Source: Janibacter corallicola NBRC 107790 (GTDB lineage: Bacteria > Actinomycetota > Actinomycetes > Actinomycetales > Dermatophilaceae). From it: DNA of 64,000 nucleotides. The translations under genes and the position numbers were made by a program. Every line of letters begins with the position of its first letter. Within the stretch, counting starts at the first letter, position 1. The notes beneath the pieces are model-generated. The model worked only from the letters and a program-made list of their open reading frames with translations, was not told the origin of the DNA and made no database searches. The DNA lies in assembly GCF_001570965.1 (NCBI RefSeq), contig NZ_BCSR01000008.1, positions 33,064 through 97,063 of the forward strand, given 5' to 3'. Of the stretch, positions 28,431-36,800 are shown in pieces.

Positions 28431-29365
28431 CAGTCCACCAGCGTCCGACCGGTGAGGTGGAGGAAGACGTCCTCGAGCGTGGAACGGCGCACGATCGAGC
28501 TGATCGGGTGCAGGTCGCGGGCGAGCACGGCGTCCAGCGCGTCGTCGCCCTGGTCGGTGTAGAGGAGCAGCCGGTCCGGCAGCGCCTCCACGTGGCTGCC
28601 GATGCCCTCGACCAGGTGGGCCGCGGTGGTGTGGTCGGCCGGCTCCTCCAGCTGCAGGCGCAGCTCGAGCACCTCGCGGGTGGCGTGCTCGCGGATCAGC
28701 TCGCGGGGGGAGCCCTCGGCGACGATGCGGCCGTGGTCCATGACCACGAGGCGGTCGCACAGCTGCTCCGCCTCCTCCATGTAGTGGGTCGTGACGATGA
28801 GCGTCACGCCGCGGCGCTTGAGCCGGAAGAGCCGGTCCCACAGCACGTGCCGTGCCTGCGGGTCCAGCCCGGTCGTCGGCTCGTCGAGGAGGAGCACCTC
28901 GGGGTTGTTGATGAGCGAGCGGGCGATCGTCAGCCGCCGCTTCATACCGCCGGAGAGCGGCTCGACCATGTCCTTGCGTCGCCCGGTCAGCTGCGCGAAG
29001 TCCAGCAGCTCCTCGGTGCGCTCCCGGATCACCTTGCGCGGCAGGCCGAAGTAGCGACCGTAGACGTGCAGGTTCTCCTCGACGGTGATCTCCTCGTCGA
29101 GGTTGTCCTGCTGCGGGACGCTGCCGAGGCGCGCCCGGACGGCCGCGCCGTCGGTGACCGGGTCCAGCCCGAAGATCCGCAGCTCGCCCCCGCTCGGTGG
29201 GGAGGTGGCCGCGACCATCTTCATCGTCGAGGACTTGCCCGCCCCGTTGGGGCCGAGGAAGCCGAAGGACTCCCCCTTCGTCACCTGCACGTCGATGCCG
29301 TCCACGGCGGTGAAGTCGCCGAAGGTCTTCGTCAGGCCCGTGGCGCTCAGCAGGATCTCCGTCAC
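28430..29365 (-). CDS. ABC transporter ATP-binding protein (NodI/DrrA type)
   Basis: A 311-aa ATPase: Walker A GPNGAGKSS near residues 39-47, signature LSGGMKRRL, Walker B LLLDEPTTGLD, and a switch His in TTHYMEE. The C-terminal 80 residues form the extra domain found in exporters of the NodI/DrrA group. First gene of the ABC trio and 16 bp downstream of DUF3046, possibly in the same mRNA. Confidence 0.9.
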   Translation of the reverse strand: MTEILLSATGLTKTFGDFTAVDGIDVQVTKGESFGFLGPNGAGKSSTMKMVAATSPPSGGELRIFGLDPVTDGAAVRARLGSVPQQDNLDEEITVEENLHVYGRYFGLPRKVIRERTEELLDFAQLTGRRKDMVEPLSGGMKRRLTIARSLINNPEVLLLDEPTTGLDPQARHVLWDRLFRLKRRGVTLIVTTHYMEEAEQLCDRLVVMDHGRIVAEGSPRELIREHATREVLELRLQLEEPADHTTAAHLVEGIGSHVEALPDRLLLYTDQGDDALDAVLARDLHPISSIVRRSTLEDVFLHLTGRTLVD

Positions 29366-29381
29366 GGTGCCCGAGGCTAGT

Positions 29382-29636
29382 TCACTCCGGTGGCTCGTTC
29401 GCGATCTCCCTGGGGACCTCCATCGGGGGCCGGTCGATGCCGAGCCAGCGCTCCCGCGGCACCCCCATGTCCCGGCACAGCGCCTCCCAGACCTCCCGGG
29501 GCCCGAGGCCGTCCTCGAGGGCGCGGGTCACGGTCCGGTCCCCGAGCTCCTGGAGGACGTGGCCGCCGGCGAGCACGTGGGCGTAGGACTCCCCGAACTC
29601 GTCCTCCATGAGGGTCCAGAACCGACTCAGCCGCAC
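29382..29636 (-). CDS. DUF3046 protein
   Basis: An 84-aa protein matching the actinobacterial DUF3046 family (RLSRFWTLMEDEFG at the N-terminus, then GLGPREVWEALCRDMGVP). Function unknown; members are commonly found near recA, as here. GTG start 7 nt after TACACT, so likely leaderless. Upstream in-frame codons reach much further, but conservation begins at this GTG. Confidence 0.8.
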   Translation of the reverse strand: MRLSRFWTLMEDEFGESYAHVLAGGHVLQELGDRTVTRALEDGLGPREVWEALCRDMGVPRERWLGIDRPPMEVPREIANEPPE

Positions 29637-29643
29637 GTCGCAC

Positions 29644-29649
29644 AGTGTA
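29644..29649 (-). promoter_or_regulatory. -10 element for leaderless DUF3046
   Basis: TACACT on the reverse strand, 7 nt before the GTG at 29636, without a Shine-Dalgarno sequence. Confidence 0.5.
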
Positions 29650-29700
29650 GGTGCCACACGGCATACTGCGATCCACCGCGACGACGAAGGAGAGCACCTC

Positions 29701-30747
29701 GTGCCCGAGACCACCGCATGGCGGATGCCCGCCGAGTGGACACCCCACGAACGCACGTGGATGGCCTGGCCGAGCGCCGGGTACGCGCTCGGGGAGGACG
29801 AGGCCGAGGCCGACGTCGCCCGCCGCACCTGGGCCGACGTGGCCCGCGCCGTGGCCCGCTTCGAGCCGGTCACGACGGTGGTCACCGGTCACGACATCCA
29901 CCGCTGCCGGGAGTACCTCGGCAACGACACCGCCCACCCGATCGACCTGGTCATCGCCGACCTGGACGACGCGTGGATGCGCGACATCGGGCCCACCTTC
30001 GTCCTCTCCCCGCAGGGCCGCCTCGGCGGCGTGGACTGGGTCTTCAACGGCTGGGGCGCCCAGGAGTGGGCCTCTTGGGAGAACGACGCACGGGTGGGCG
30101 CCCTCGTGGCCGACGCCGCCGGCGCGAAGACGATCCCCTCCCCGGTCGTGTGCGAAGGGGGTGCCATCCACGTCGACGGCGAGGGCACCGTGCTGCTCAC
30201 CGAGACCGTCCAGCTGGACCCGGGGCGCAACCCCGACCTGACGAGGGCCGACGTCGAGGCCGAGCTCGCCCGCACCCTCGGGGTGGACACCTTCATCTGG
30301 CTGCCGCGGGGCCTGACACGGGACTACGACGAGTTCGGCACCCGTGGGCACGTCGACATCTGCGCGACCTTCACCGAACCCGGCCGGGTGCTGCTGCACT
30401 GGCAGGAGGACCCCTCGCACCCCGACCACGAGGTCAGCCGCGAGCTCGAGGCGGTGCTGCGGGAGGCCCGCGACAGCGCCGGTCGCCCCCTCGACGTCGT
30501 GCGGCTGCCGGCGCCCACCACGCTGACCGACGCGGAGGGGCCGGTCGACTGGTCCTACGTCAACCACCTCGTCACCAACGGCGGTGTCGTCGCGTGCACC
30601 TTCGAGGACCCCAACGACGAGCGCGCCCTGGCGATCCTGCGGGAGGTCTATCCCGGCCGCGAGGTCGTCGCCGTCGACGCCCGCCCCCTCTACGACCGCG
30701 GTGGCGGGATCCACTGCATCACCCAGCAACAGCCGGAGTCCGCATGA
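29701..30747 (+). CDS. aguA: Agmatine deiminase
   Basis: A 348-aa enzyme of the peptidyl-arginine-deiminase-like guanidino-modifying family that converts agmatine to N-carbamoylputrescine and ammonia. The nucleophile Cys339 lies in GGGIHCITQQQP, and the DxxWMRD(I)GP and GHVDICATF substrate segments are present. GTG start with AAGGAGA 9 nt upstream. No N-carbamoylputrescine amidase is adjacent. Divergent from DUF3046; overlaps the next gene by 4 bp. Confidence 0.9.
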   Translation: MPETTAWRMPAEWTPHERTWMAWPSAGYALGEDEAEADVARRTWADVARAVARFEPVTTVVTGHDIHRCREYLGNDTAHPIDLVIADLDDAWMRDIGPTFVLSPQGRLGGVDWVFNGWGAQEWASWENDARVGALVADAAGAKTIPSPVVCEGGAIHVDGEGTVLLTETVQLDPGRNPDLTRADVEAELARTLGVDTFIWLPRGLTRDYDEFGTRGHVDICATFTEPGRVLLHWQEDPSHPDHEVSRELEAVLREARDSAGRPLDVVRLPAPTTLTDAEGPVDWSYVNHLVTNGGVVACTFEDPNDERALAILREVYPGREVVAVDARPLYDRGGGIHCITQQQPESA

Positions 30748-31427
30748 ACCTCCAGACCCTCGTCCGTGCCCGTCGTGACCTGCTCGCCTACCTCCCGCTC
30801 GCGGTGACGACGACGATCGCCGACATGACCGGTCACGACCGCACCCACCTGGTGAGCAAGCTCGCCCTCGCGCCGACGCTCGCCGCAGGCGTCCTGGCCA
30901 CCCGCGACGAGCGCTGCCCGAAGCGCACCGGGGCCCTGCTCGCGGCCCTCGCCGGGTCGACGGTCGGTGACTGGTTCATGTACCGCTCCTCCCACGGGCC
31001 GGCGCACGCCGAGCGGCGCGAGATGCAGCGCGGGGCGAGCGCCTTCGCGGTCCAGCAGCTCGGTCTGGTCGGGCTGCTGGTGCACGACGGCGCCCGGCCG
31101 CGGCGGCTGCCCTCCGGCGTCGCGGCCGGCACCCTCGCGGCGCTCGCCCTCGTCGACGACGAAGGGGGCCTGCCGGACCCGGTCCTCACCGGCTACGGCC
31201 TGCTCCTGGGGGCGATGTCCGCCCTCGCGATGGGCGAAGGGGGCCGCCCCGGCGGCCGACGCCTCGCCCTGGGCGGAGGGCTCTTCCTGCTCTCCGACGC
31301 GGCGATCATCGTCGGTGGCCGCTTCGCGAGGAGCCGTGGGGCACAGGCGACCTCGTCCGGGGTCGTACTCTCCACGTACACGGCGGCGCTCGCGCTGCTC
31401 GTGCACGAACTGCGCGACGAGTCGTGA
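30744..31427 (+). CDS. YhhN/lysoplasmalogenase-family membrane protein
   Basis: A 227-aa membrane protein with about seven to eight hydrophobic segments resembling YhhN (TMEM86-like lysoplasmalogenase). The segment LVSKLALAPTLAAGV and GSTVGDWFMY fit the family, where conserved acidic residues on membrane helices hydrolyse vinyl-ether lysolipids. Overlaps aguA (ATGA). Assignment is from the pattern of helices and a few motifs, so moderate. Confidence 0.65.
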   Translation: MNLQTLVRARRDLLAYLPLAVTTTIADMTGHDRTHLVSKLALAPTLAAGVLATRDERCPKRTGALLAALAGSTVGDWFMYRSSHGPAHAERREMQRGASAFAVQQLGLVGLLVHDGARPRRLPSGVAAGTLAALALVDDEGGLPDPVLTGYGLLLGAMSALAMGEGGRPGGRRLALGGGLFLLSDAAIIVGGRFARSRGAQATSSGVVLSTYTAALALLVHELRDES

Positions 31428-31459
31428 GGACAGCGGTGGTGTCCTCGGCCGCCACGGGT

Positions 31460-31465
31460 TACCGT
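31460..31465 (+). promoter_or_regulatory. -10 element for the leaderless SDR gene
   Basis: TACCGT, then 6 nt, then the ATG at 31472. This supports the internal ATG over the upstream GTG (31424) that overlaps the previous stop. Confidence 0.5.
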
Positions 31466-31471
31466 CGGGTA

Positions 31472-32356
31472 ATGACTCTCACTCCCCGACCGAAGTACAC
31501 CCCGGAGCTGCGCGGACGGCGGGTGCTGATCACCGGCGCCGCGCGCGGCATCGGCGCCGGGTTGGCCGACCTGCTCACCGCGCACGGTGCCCGAGTGGCG
31601 CTGGCCGGTCTCGAGCCGGACCTGCTCCGCGAGGTGGCCGAGCGCAACCACGCGCCCTGGCGTGAGTGCGACGTCAGCGACCCCGACCAGGTCGACCGCG
31701 CCGTCGAGGAGCTCGTCGGCGAGCTCGGCGGCCTCGACGTCGTCGTCGCCAATGCCGGCATCGCCCGCCAGCTGCCGATCGTCGGCGGGCAGCCGGGCGT
31801 CATGGAGGCACACCTGCGGGTGAACACCCTCGGTGTCTTCTACACGCTGCGCGCCGCCGGGCCGCACATCAGCCACCCGGGGGGTTACGCGCTCGCGACG
31901 GCCTCCCTCGCCGCCGCCGTACACCTGCCGCTGCTCGGCGCCTACAACGCGAGCAAGGCCGCCGTCGAGGCGATCGGCAACACCCTCCGTCAGGAGGTCC
32001 GCCCGAGCGGGGCCAAGGTGGGCGTCGCCTACTACTCGGAGCTGGCGACCGACATGACCTCGCGGGGCTTCGACACCCGGGCCGGCAAGAAGCTCACCGG
32101 AGGCGGGACGATCGCCGGGGTCGCGCCCCTGGAGTCGGGCCTGCGGGCCCTCGAGCGCGGCATCGCCCGGCGCTCGCGCCGCATCGCGGCCCCGGGCTGG
32201 GTGCCGCCGGTCATCCCCCTTCGCCACCTGGCCCAGCGGGTCGTCGAGCTCAAGCCGCTGCCGGACCTCGAGGAGTCCCTCGAGATCGCGCGCACGGAGC
32301 AGGTGGCCTTCACCACGGACCAGCCCGCCGGGACCCACTCCGGCGCGCACTCGTGA
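31472..32356 (+). CDS. Short-chain dehydrogenase/reductase
   Basis: A 294-aa classical SDR: cofactor motif TGAARGIG (21-28), NAG (94-96), Ser145 and the catalytic Tyr158-N-A-S-Lys162. Substrate unknown; it is longer than the 250-aa average, with a C-terminal extension. Starts at the ATG downstream of a TACCGT box. The next gene, a CMD-family protein, overlaps by 4 bp, so the two act together. Confidence 0.88.
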   Translation: MTLTPRPKYTPELRGRRVLITGAARGIGAGLADLLTAHGARVALAGLEPDLLREVAERNHAPWRECDVSDPDQVDRAVEELVGELGGLDVVVANAGIARQLPIVGGQPGVMEAHLRVNTLGVFYTLRAAGPHISHPGGYALATASLAAAVHLPLLGAYNASKAAVEAIGNTLRQEVRPSGAKVGVAYYSELATDMTSRGFDTRAGKKLTGGGTIAGVAPLESGLRALERGIARRSRRIAAPGWVPPVIPLRHLAQRVVELKPLPDLEESLEIARTEQVAFTTDQPAGTHSGAHS

Positions 32357-32889
32357 GCGCCCGCATCGCCCCCGGGACCGTGCGCGAGCTCGGCCCCCTT
32401 CGCTGGGGCTTCGCACGGGCCGCCGGACGGGTCACCGGGACCGAACCGCCGGCGATCTTCACCACCCTGGGGCGGACGAAGGGCCTCTTCACCGGCTGGC
32501 TGCACTTCGCCGGGCGGCTGATGCCCTTCGGGTCGCTGGCCCGCCGCGAGGCCGAGCTGGTCATCCTCACCGTCGCCACGGTCCGTGACTGCGCCTACGA
32601 GCGCGAGCACCACCGGCTGCTCGGCCGGCGCGCCGGGCTGACCCACGAGGAGATCGAGGCACTGCTCGCCGACACCGCGGTGCCCACCCTCAGCGAGCGC
32701 GAGACCGTGCTGCGCTCCACGGCGAAGATCCTGCTGCGCACCAAGGACCTCGACGACACCCAGTGGACCCGGCTGCGGGCGGTGACGAGCGAGCGCGAGG
32801 CGATCGAGCTGCTGCTGCTCGTCGGCCACTACGACATGCTCGCGACGACCCTGATGACGCTGCGGCTGGAGCCGGACGCCCACCGCTGA
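32353..32889 (+). CDS. Carboxymuconolactone decarboxylase (CMD/AhpD-like) family protein
   Basis: A 178-aa CMD-fold protein. The conserved helix REAELVILTVATVRDCAYEREHH carries the family Glu-Cys-His arrangement; only one cysteine of the AhpD CxxC pair is present, so peroxidase-reductase activity of AhpD type is less likely. GTG start overlapping the SDR stop (GTGA). Confidence 0.8.
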   Translation: MSARIAPGTVRELGPLRWGFARAAGRVTGTEPPAIFTTLGRTKGLFTGWLHFAGRLMPFGSLARREAELVILTVATVRDCAYEREHHRLLGRRAGLTHEEIEALLADTAVPTLSERETVLRSTAKILLRTKDLDDTQWTRLRAVTSEREAIELLLLVGHYDMLATTLMTLRLEPDAHR

Positions 32890-32896
32890 CCGATTG

Positions 32897-32929
32897 ATAC
32901 TTGCGCCCGTAACTTACGGGTGCAAGTAT
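32897..32929. promoter_or_regulatory. 33-bp near-perfect palindromic operator before the MarR gene
   Basis: The 16-bp left arm ATACTTGCGCCCGTAA and the right arm TTACGGGTGCAAGTAT are separated by one base and differ at one position. The dyad covers the promoter region and runs into the -10 hexamer TATAAT (32927-32932). It is placed for tight autorepression by the MarR protein. Confidence 0.75.
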
Positions 32930-32932
32930 AAT
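32927..32932 (+). promoter_or_regulatory. Consensus -10 TATAAT, 3 nt before the MarR start codon
   Basis: A perfect TATAAT lies only 3 nt upstream of the ATG at 32936. With normal spacing transcription would begin within codons 1-2, so either the mRNA is leaderless with a short gap or a different -10 is used. Confidence 0.4.
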
Positions 32933-32935
32933 TCC

Positions 32936-33352
32936 ATGAGCAGCCTGGCCTACGACCTCCACGTCCTCGTCCGAGCCCTGGACCGGTCCGCCGAGGCGAG
33001 GCTGGCGCCCTTCGGCATCTCCTACCAGCGTTACCTGGCACTCGTGATCATCGACGCCGCGGACGGGCTGACCCAGCGGGACCTCGCCTCGGCCCTCGGC
33101 CAGACCGAGGCCACCGCCAGCCGGACCTCGGCCGCGCTCTCCGAGGCCGGGCTGCTCGAGGCCTCCCGCACGCCCGGGGGCGGCAACCGGCGCAGTCTCA
33201 CCCTGACCGACGCCGGCGAGGACCTCCTCGCGCGGGCGAGCGAACGCCTCGGATCCGACTTCGACACGGTGGTCCGCGACACCGGCCAGGACCCGGATCT
33301 CATCGCCGAGCAGGTCCGCCGGCTCACCGCGATGGTCGGGGGTCACCCATGA
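32936..33352 (+). CDS. MarR-family transcriptional regulator
   Basis: A 138-aa MarR protein with a complete winged helix (QRDLASALGQTEATASRTSAALSEAGLL, wing SRTPGGGNRRSLTLTDAG) and flanking dimerisation helices. MarR repressors release DNA on binding phenolic ligands or on oxidation. The 33-bp palindrome directly upstream is its probable operator. It overlaps the next gene by 4 bp (ATGA), so the membrane protein is the likely regulated target. Confidence 0.87.
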   Translation: MSSLAYDLHVLVRALDRSAEARLAPFGISYQRYLALVIIDAADGLTQRDLASALGQTEATASRTSAALSEAGLLEASRTPGGGNRRSLTLTDAGEDLLARASERLGSDFDTVVRDTGQDPDLIAEQVRRLTAMVGGHP

Positions 33353-33822
33353 CACCGCTGCTCCTTTCCCACCTCCTCGCGGCGCTCGTCGCGCTGCCGC
33401 TCGGCGGGTACCAGCTCTTCCGGCCGACGAAGGGAGACCCCCGGCACGTCCTCCTCGGCCGGGTCTGGTCCGGCCTCATGCTCTGGGTGGCGATCACCTC
33501 GTACTGGATCCGCGACATCCGGGACGGCGAGTTCTCGCTGCTGCACATCCTCTCGACCGTCACCCTCGTGACCGTCACCCTCGGCGTGGTCCACGCCCGA
33601 CGGGGCAACCTCGCCGCGCACAAGGGCAACATGCGTGGCAGCTGGCTCGGGCTGTGCGGTGCCTTCATCGGAGCCGTGGCGGTGCCCGACCGGATCATCC
33701 CGAGCTTCGTCGTCACCCGCCCGCTGGACGCCGCGCTCGTCCTCGTGCTCGTCGTCGGGGGCACCATCGCCCTCATCCGGGCCGGCGCGCTGCTCACCCG
33801 GGAGCCCGTGCCGACGCGCTGA
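33349..33822 (+). CDS. DUF2306-like four-helix membrane protein
   Basis: A 157-aa protein with four hydrophobic segments. The pattern HLLAALVALPLGGYQLF, R-x3-LGR, FSLLHILS and RRGNLAAHKGNM-RG matches the DUF2306 family, whose histidines suggest haem or quinone binding. Function unknown. Co-transcribed with and controlled by the MarR gene. Confidence 0.65.
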   Translation: MTPLLLSHLLAALVALPLGGYQLFRPTKGDPRHVLLGRVWSGLMLWVAITSYWIRDIRDGEFSLLHILSTVTLVTVTLGVVHARRGNLAAHKGNMRGSWLGLCGAFIGAVAVPDRIIPSFVVTRPLDAALVLVLVVGGTIALIRAGALLTREPVPTR

Positions 33823-33850
33823 CGGTGCTCGGTGGCAGGCTGGCCCTGTC

Positions 33851-36800
33851 ATGACCGACGTCCTCGAGCACTTCTCCCCCGCCACCCGCGCGTGGTTCGA
33901 GGGGAGCTTCGCCGCGCCGACTCCGGCCCAGGACGGCGCGTGGCGGGCGATCGGCTCCGGCAGCCACGCGCTCGTCGTCGCCCCGACCGGGTCGGGCAAG
34001 ACGCTCTCTGCCTTCCTCCACGCGCTGGACCGGCTCGCCTCCCGACCCAGGCCGGAGGACCCGCTCGCCCGCTGCCGGGTGCTCTACGTCTCCCCGCTGA
34101 AGGCCCTGGCCGTCGACGTCGAGCGCAACCTGCGCTCCCCGCTCGTCGGCATCGGCCACGCCGCGAACCGGCTCGGCCTGACCGCCCCCGAAGTCAGCGT
34201 GTCGGTGCGCTCGGGCGACACACCGGCCCGGGAGCGGCGGGCCTTCGCCAAGGCCCCGAGCGACGTGCTCATCACGACCCCCGAGTCGCTCTTCCTCATG
34301 CTCACCTCCGGCGCCCGCGAGGCGCTGCGCGGTGTCGAGACGGTCATCGTCGACGAGGTCCACGCCCTCGCCGGCACCAAGCGCGGGGCGCACCTGGCCC
34401 TCTCCCTCGAGCGGCTCGATCACCTCCTCCCCCGCCCCGCCCAGCGCGTCGGCCTCTCCGCCACCGTCCGCCCGGTCGAGGAGGTCGCCCGCTTCCTCGC
34501 CGGCGGACGACCGGTCGAGGTCGTCCAGCCCCCGTCCCCGAAGGAGTGGCACCTCGAGGTCGCCGTGCCCGTCGCCGACCTCACCGAGCTCGACGCCGGT
34601 GAGGAGGAACCGCGGGCCTCGATCTGGCCGCACGTCGAGGAGCGCGTGCTCGACCTGATCTCCCGGCACCGCACCACGCTCGTCTTCGTCAACTCCCGCC
34701 GGGTGGCCGAGCGCCTCACCGGGCGCCTCAACGAGCTCTGGCAAGAGCGCACCGCCCCACCGGACACGGACGCCCGGGGGGAGACGCCGACCCGCCCTCC
34801 CGCGGAGATCATGGCCCAGGCGGGCACCGACGCCGCCGCCCCCGCAGCCATCGCGCGAGCCCACCACGGATCGGTGAGCAAGGAGGCCCGCGAGGTGATC
34901 GAGGACGATCTGAAGTCCGGGCGACTGCCCTGCGTCGTCGCGACCTCCAGCCTCGAGCTCGGCATCGACATGGGCGCGATCGACCTCGTCGTCCAGATCG
35001 AGTCCCCGCCCTCGGTCGCCTCCGGCCTGCAACGCGTCGGCCGCTCCGGGCACCAGGTCGGTGCGGTCAGCTCCGGCGTCGTCCTGCCGAAGTTCCGCGG
35101 CGACCTCGTCCAGTCCGCCGTCGTCGTCGAACGCATGCGCTCCGGGGCCATCGAGGCCCTCCACGTACCGACGAACCCGCTCGACGTCCTCGCCCAGCAG
35201 GTCGTCGCGATGTGCGCCCTCGAGGACTGGTCGGTCGCCGACCTGGAGGCCCTGGCCCGGCGGGCGGCCCCCTTCGCCTCGCTCCCGGGCAGCCTGCTGC
35301 ACGCCGTCCTGGACATGCTCGCCGGCCGCTACCCCTCCGAGGACTTCGCCGAGCTGCGCCCGCGCATCACGTGGGACCGTGGCCTCGACGTGGTCTCCGG
35401 TCGGCGCGGTGCCCAGCGGCTGGCCGTCACCAGCGGCGGCACCATCCCCGACCGCGGTCTCTACGGGGTCTTCCTCGCTGCCGGCGAGGGCCCCGGCCGG
35501 CGGGTCGGCGAGCTCGACGAGGAGATGGTCTACGAGAGCCGGGTCGGCGACGTCTTCACCCTCGGCACGAGCAGCTGGCGCATCGAGGACATCACCCACG
35601 ACCGCGTCCTCGTCACCCCCGCGCCGGGGCAGCCGGGCAAGCTGCCCTTCTGGCACGGCGACCAGATCGGGCGGCCGGCCGAGCTGGGGCGGGCCGTGGG
35701 TGGCTTCGTGCGCGAGCTCTCCGCCCTCGACGCGAAGGGGGCGGGCGCCCGCCTCGCGCAGGCCGGCCTGGACCGGTGGGCCGCGGACAACCTGCTCTCC
35801 TACCTCGCCGACCAGCGGCAGGCCACCGGCCACCTGCCCGATGACCGCACGATCGTCCTGGAGCGCTTCCGCGACGAGATCGGCGACTGGCGGGTGGCGG
35901 TGCACTCCCCCTTCGGCGGTCAGGTGCACGCCCCCTGGGCACTGGCGATCTCGGCGCGGATGCGGGAGCGCTTCGGCATCGACGTGCAGGCCATGCACGG
36001 CGACGACGGGATCCTGCTGCGCCTGCCCGACCTCGAGCTGGACGAGGCCGGCTCCGGGCCCGGGGAGATCCTCGACCTCGTCACCCTCGACCCGGGCGAG
36101 GTCGAGCAGGTGGTCACGGAGGAGGTCGGCGGCTCTGCGCTCTTCGCGGCCCGCTTCCGGGAGTGCGCCGCGCGGGCGCTGCTGCTCCCCCGACGCCGGC
36201 CGGACCGACGCCAGCCGCTGTGGCAGCAGCGGCAGCGGGCCGCCGCGCTGCTGCAGGTCGCGAGCGGGCACGCTGACTTCCCGATCGTCCTGGAGACGGT
36301 GCGCGAGTGCCTGCAGGACGTCTTCGACGTCCCCGGGCTCACCGAGCTGATGCAGCAGGTCGCCTCACGGCGGATCACCCTCGTCGACGTCGAGAGCCCG
36401 CGGCCCTCCCCCTTCGCTGCGTCGTTGATGTTCGGTTACGTCGCGCAGTTCCTCTACGAGGGCGACTCACCGCTCGCCGAGCGCCGCGCCGCTGCACTGA
36501 CCCTCGACCCGAGCCTGCTCGCCGACCTGCTCGGCCGGGGTGAGCAGCTGAGCCTCGCCGAGCTGCTCGACGTGGGCGCGGTGCGCGCCGCCGCCGCCGA
36601 GCTGCAGCACCTCACGACGAACCGTGCCGCCCGCGACGCCGAGGACCTCACCGACCTGCTCCGCGTCCTCGGACCGCTCGACGTCGACGAGCTGGCCGCG
36701 CGCGGCGTCGAGGCCCTCGACACCGCTGCGGTCGAGGCCGCGCTGCGGGGCCTCGAGACGGCCCGCCAGGTGATCCCCGTGCGCATCGCCGGCACGCAGC

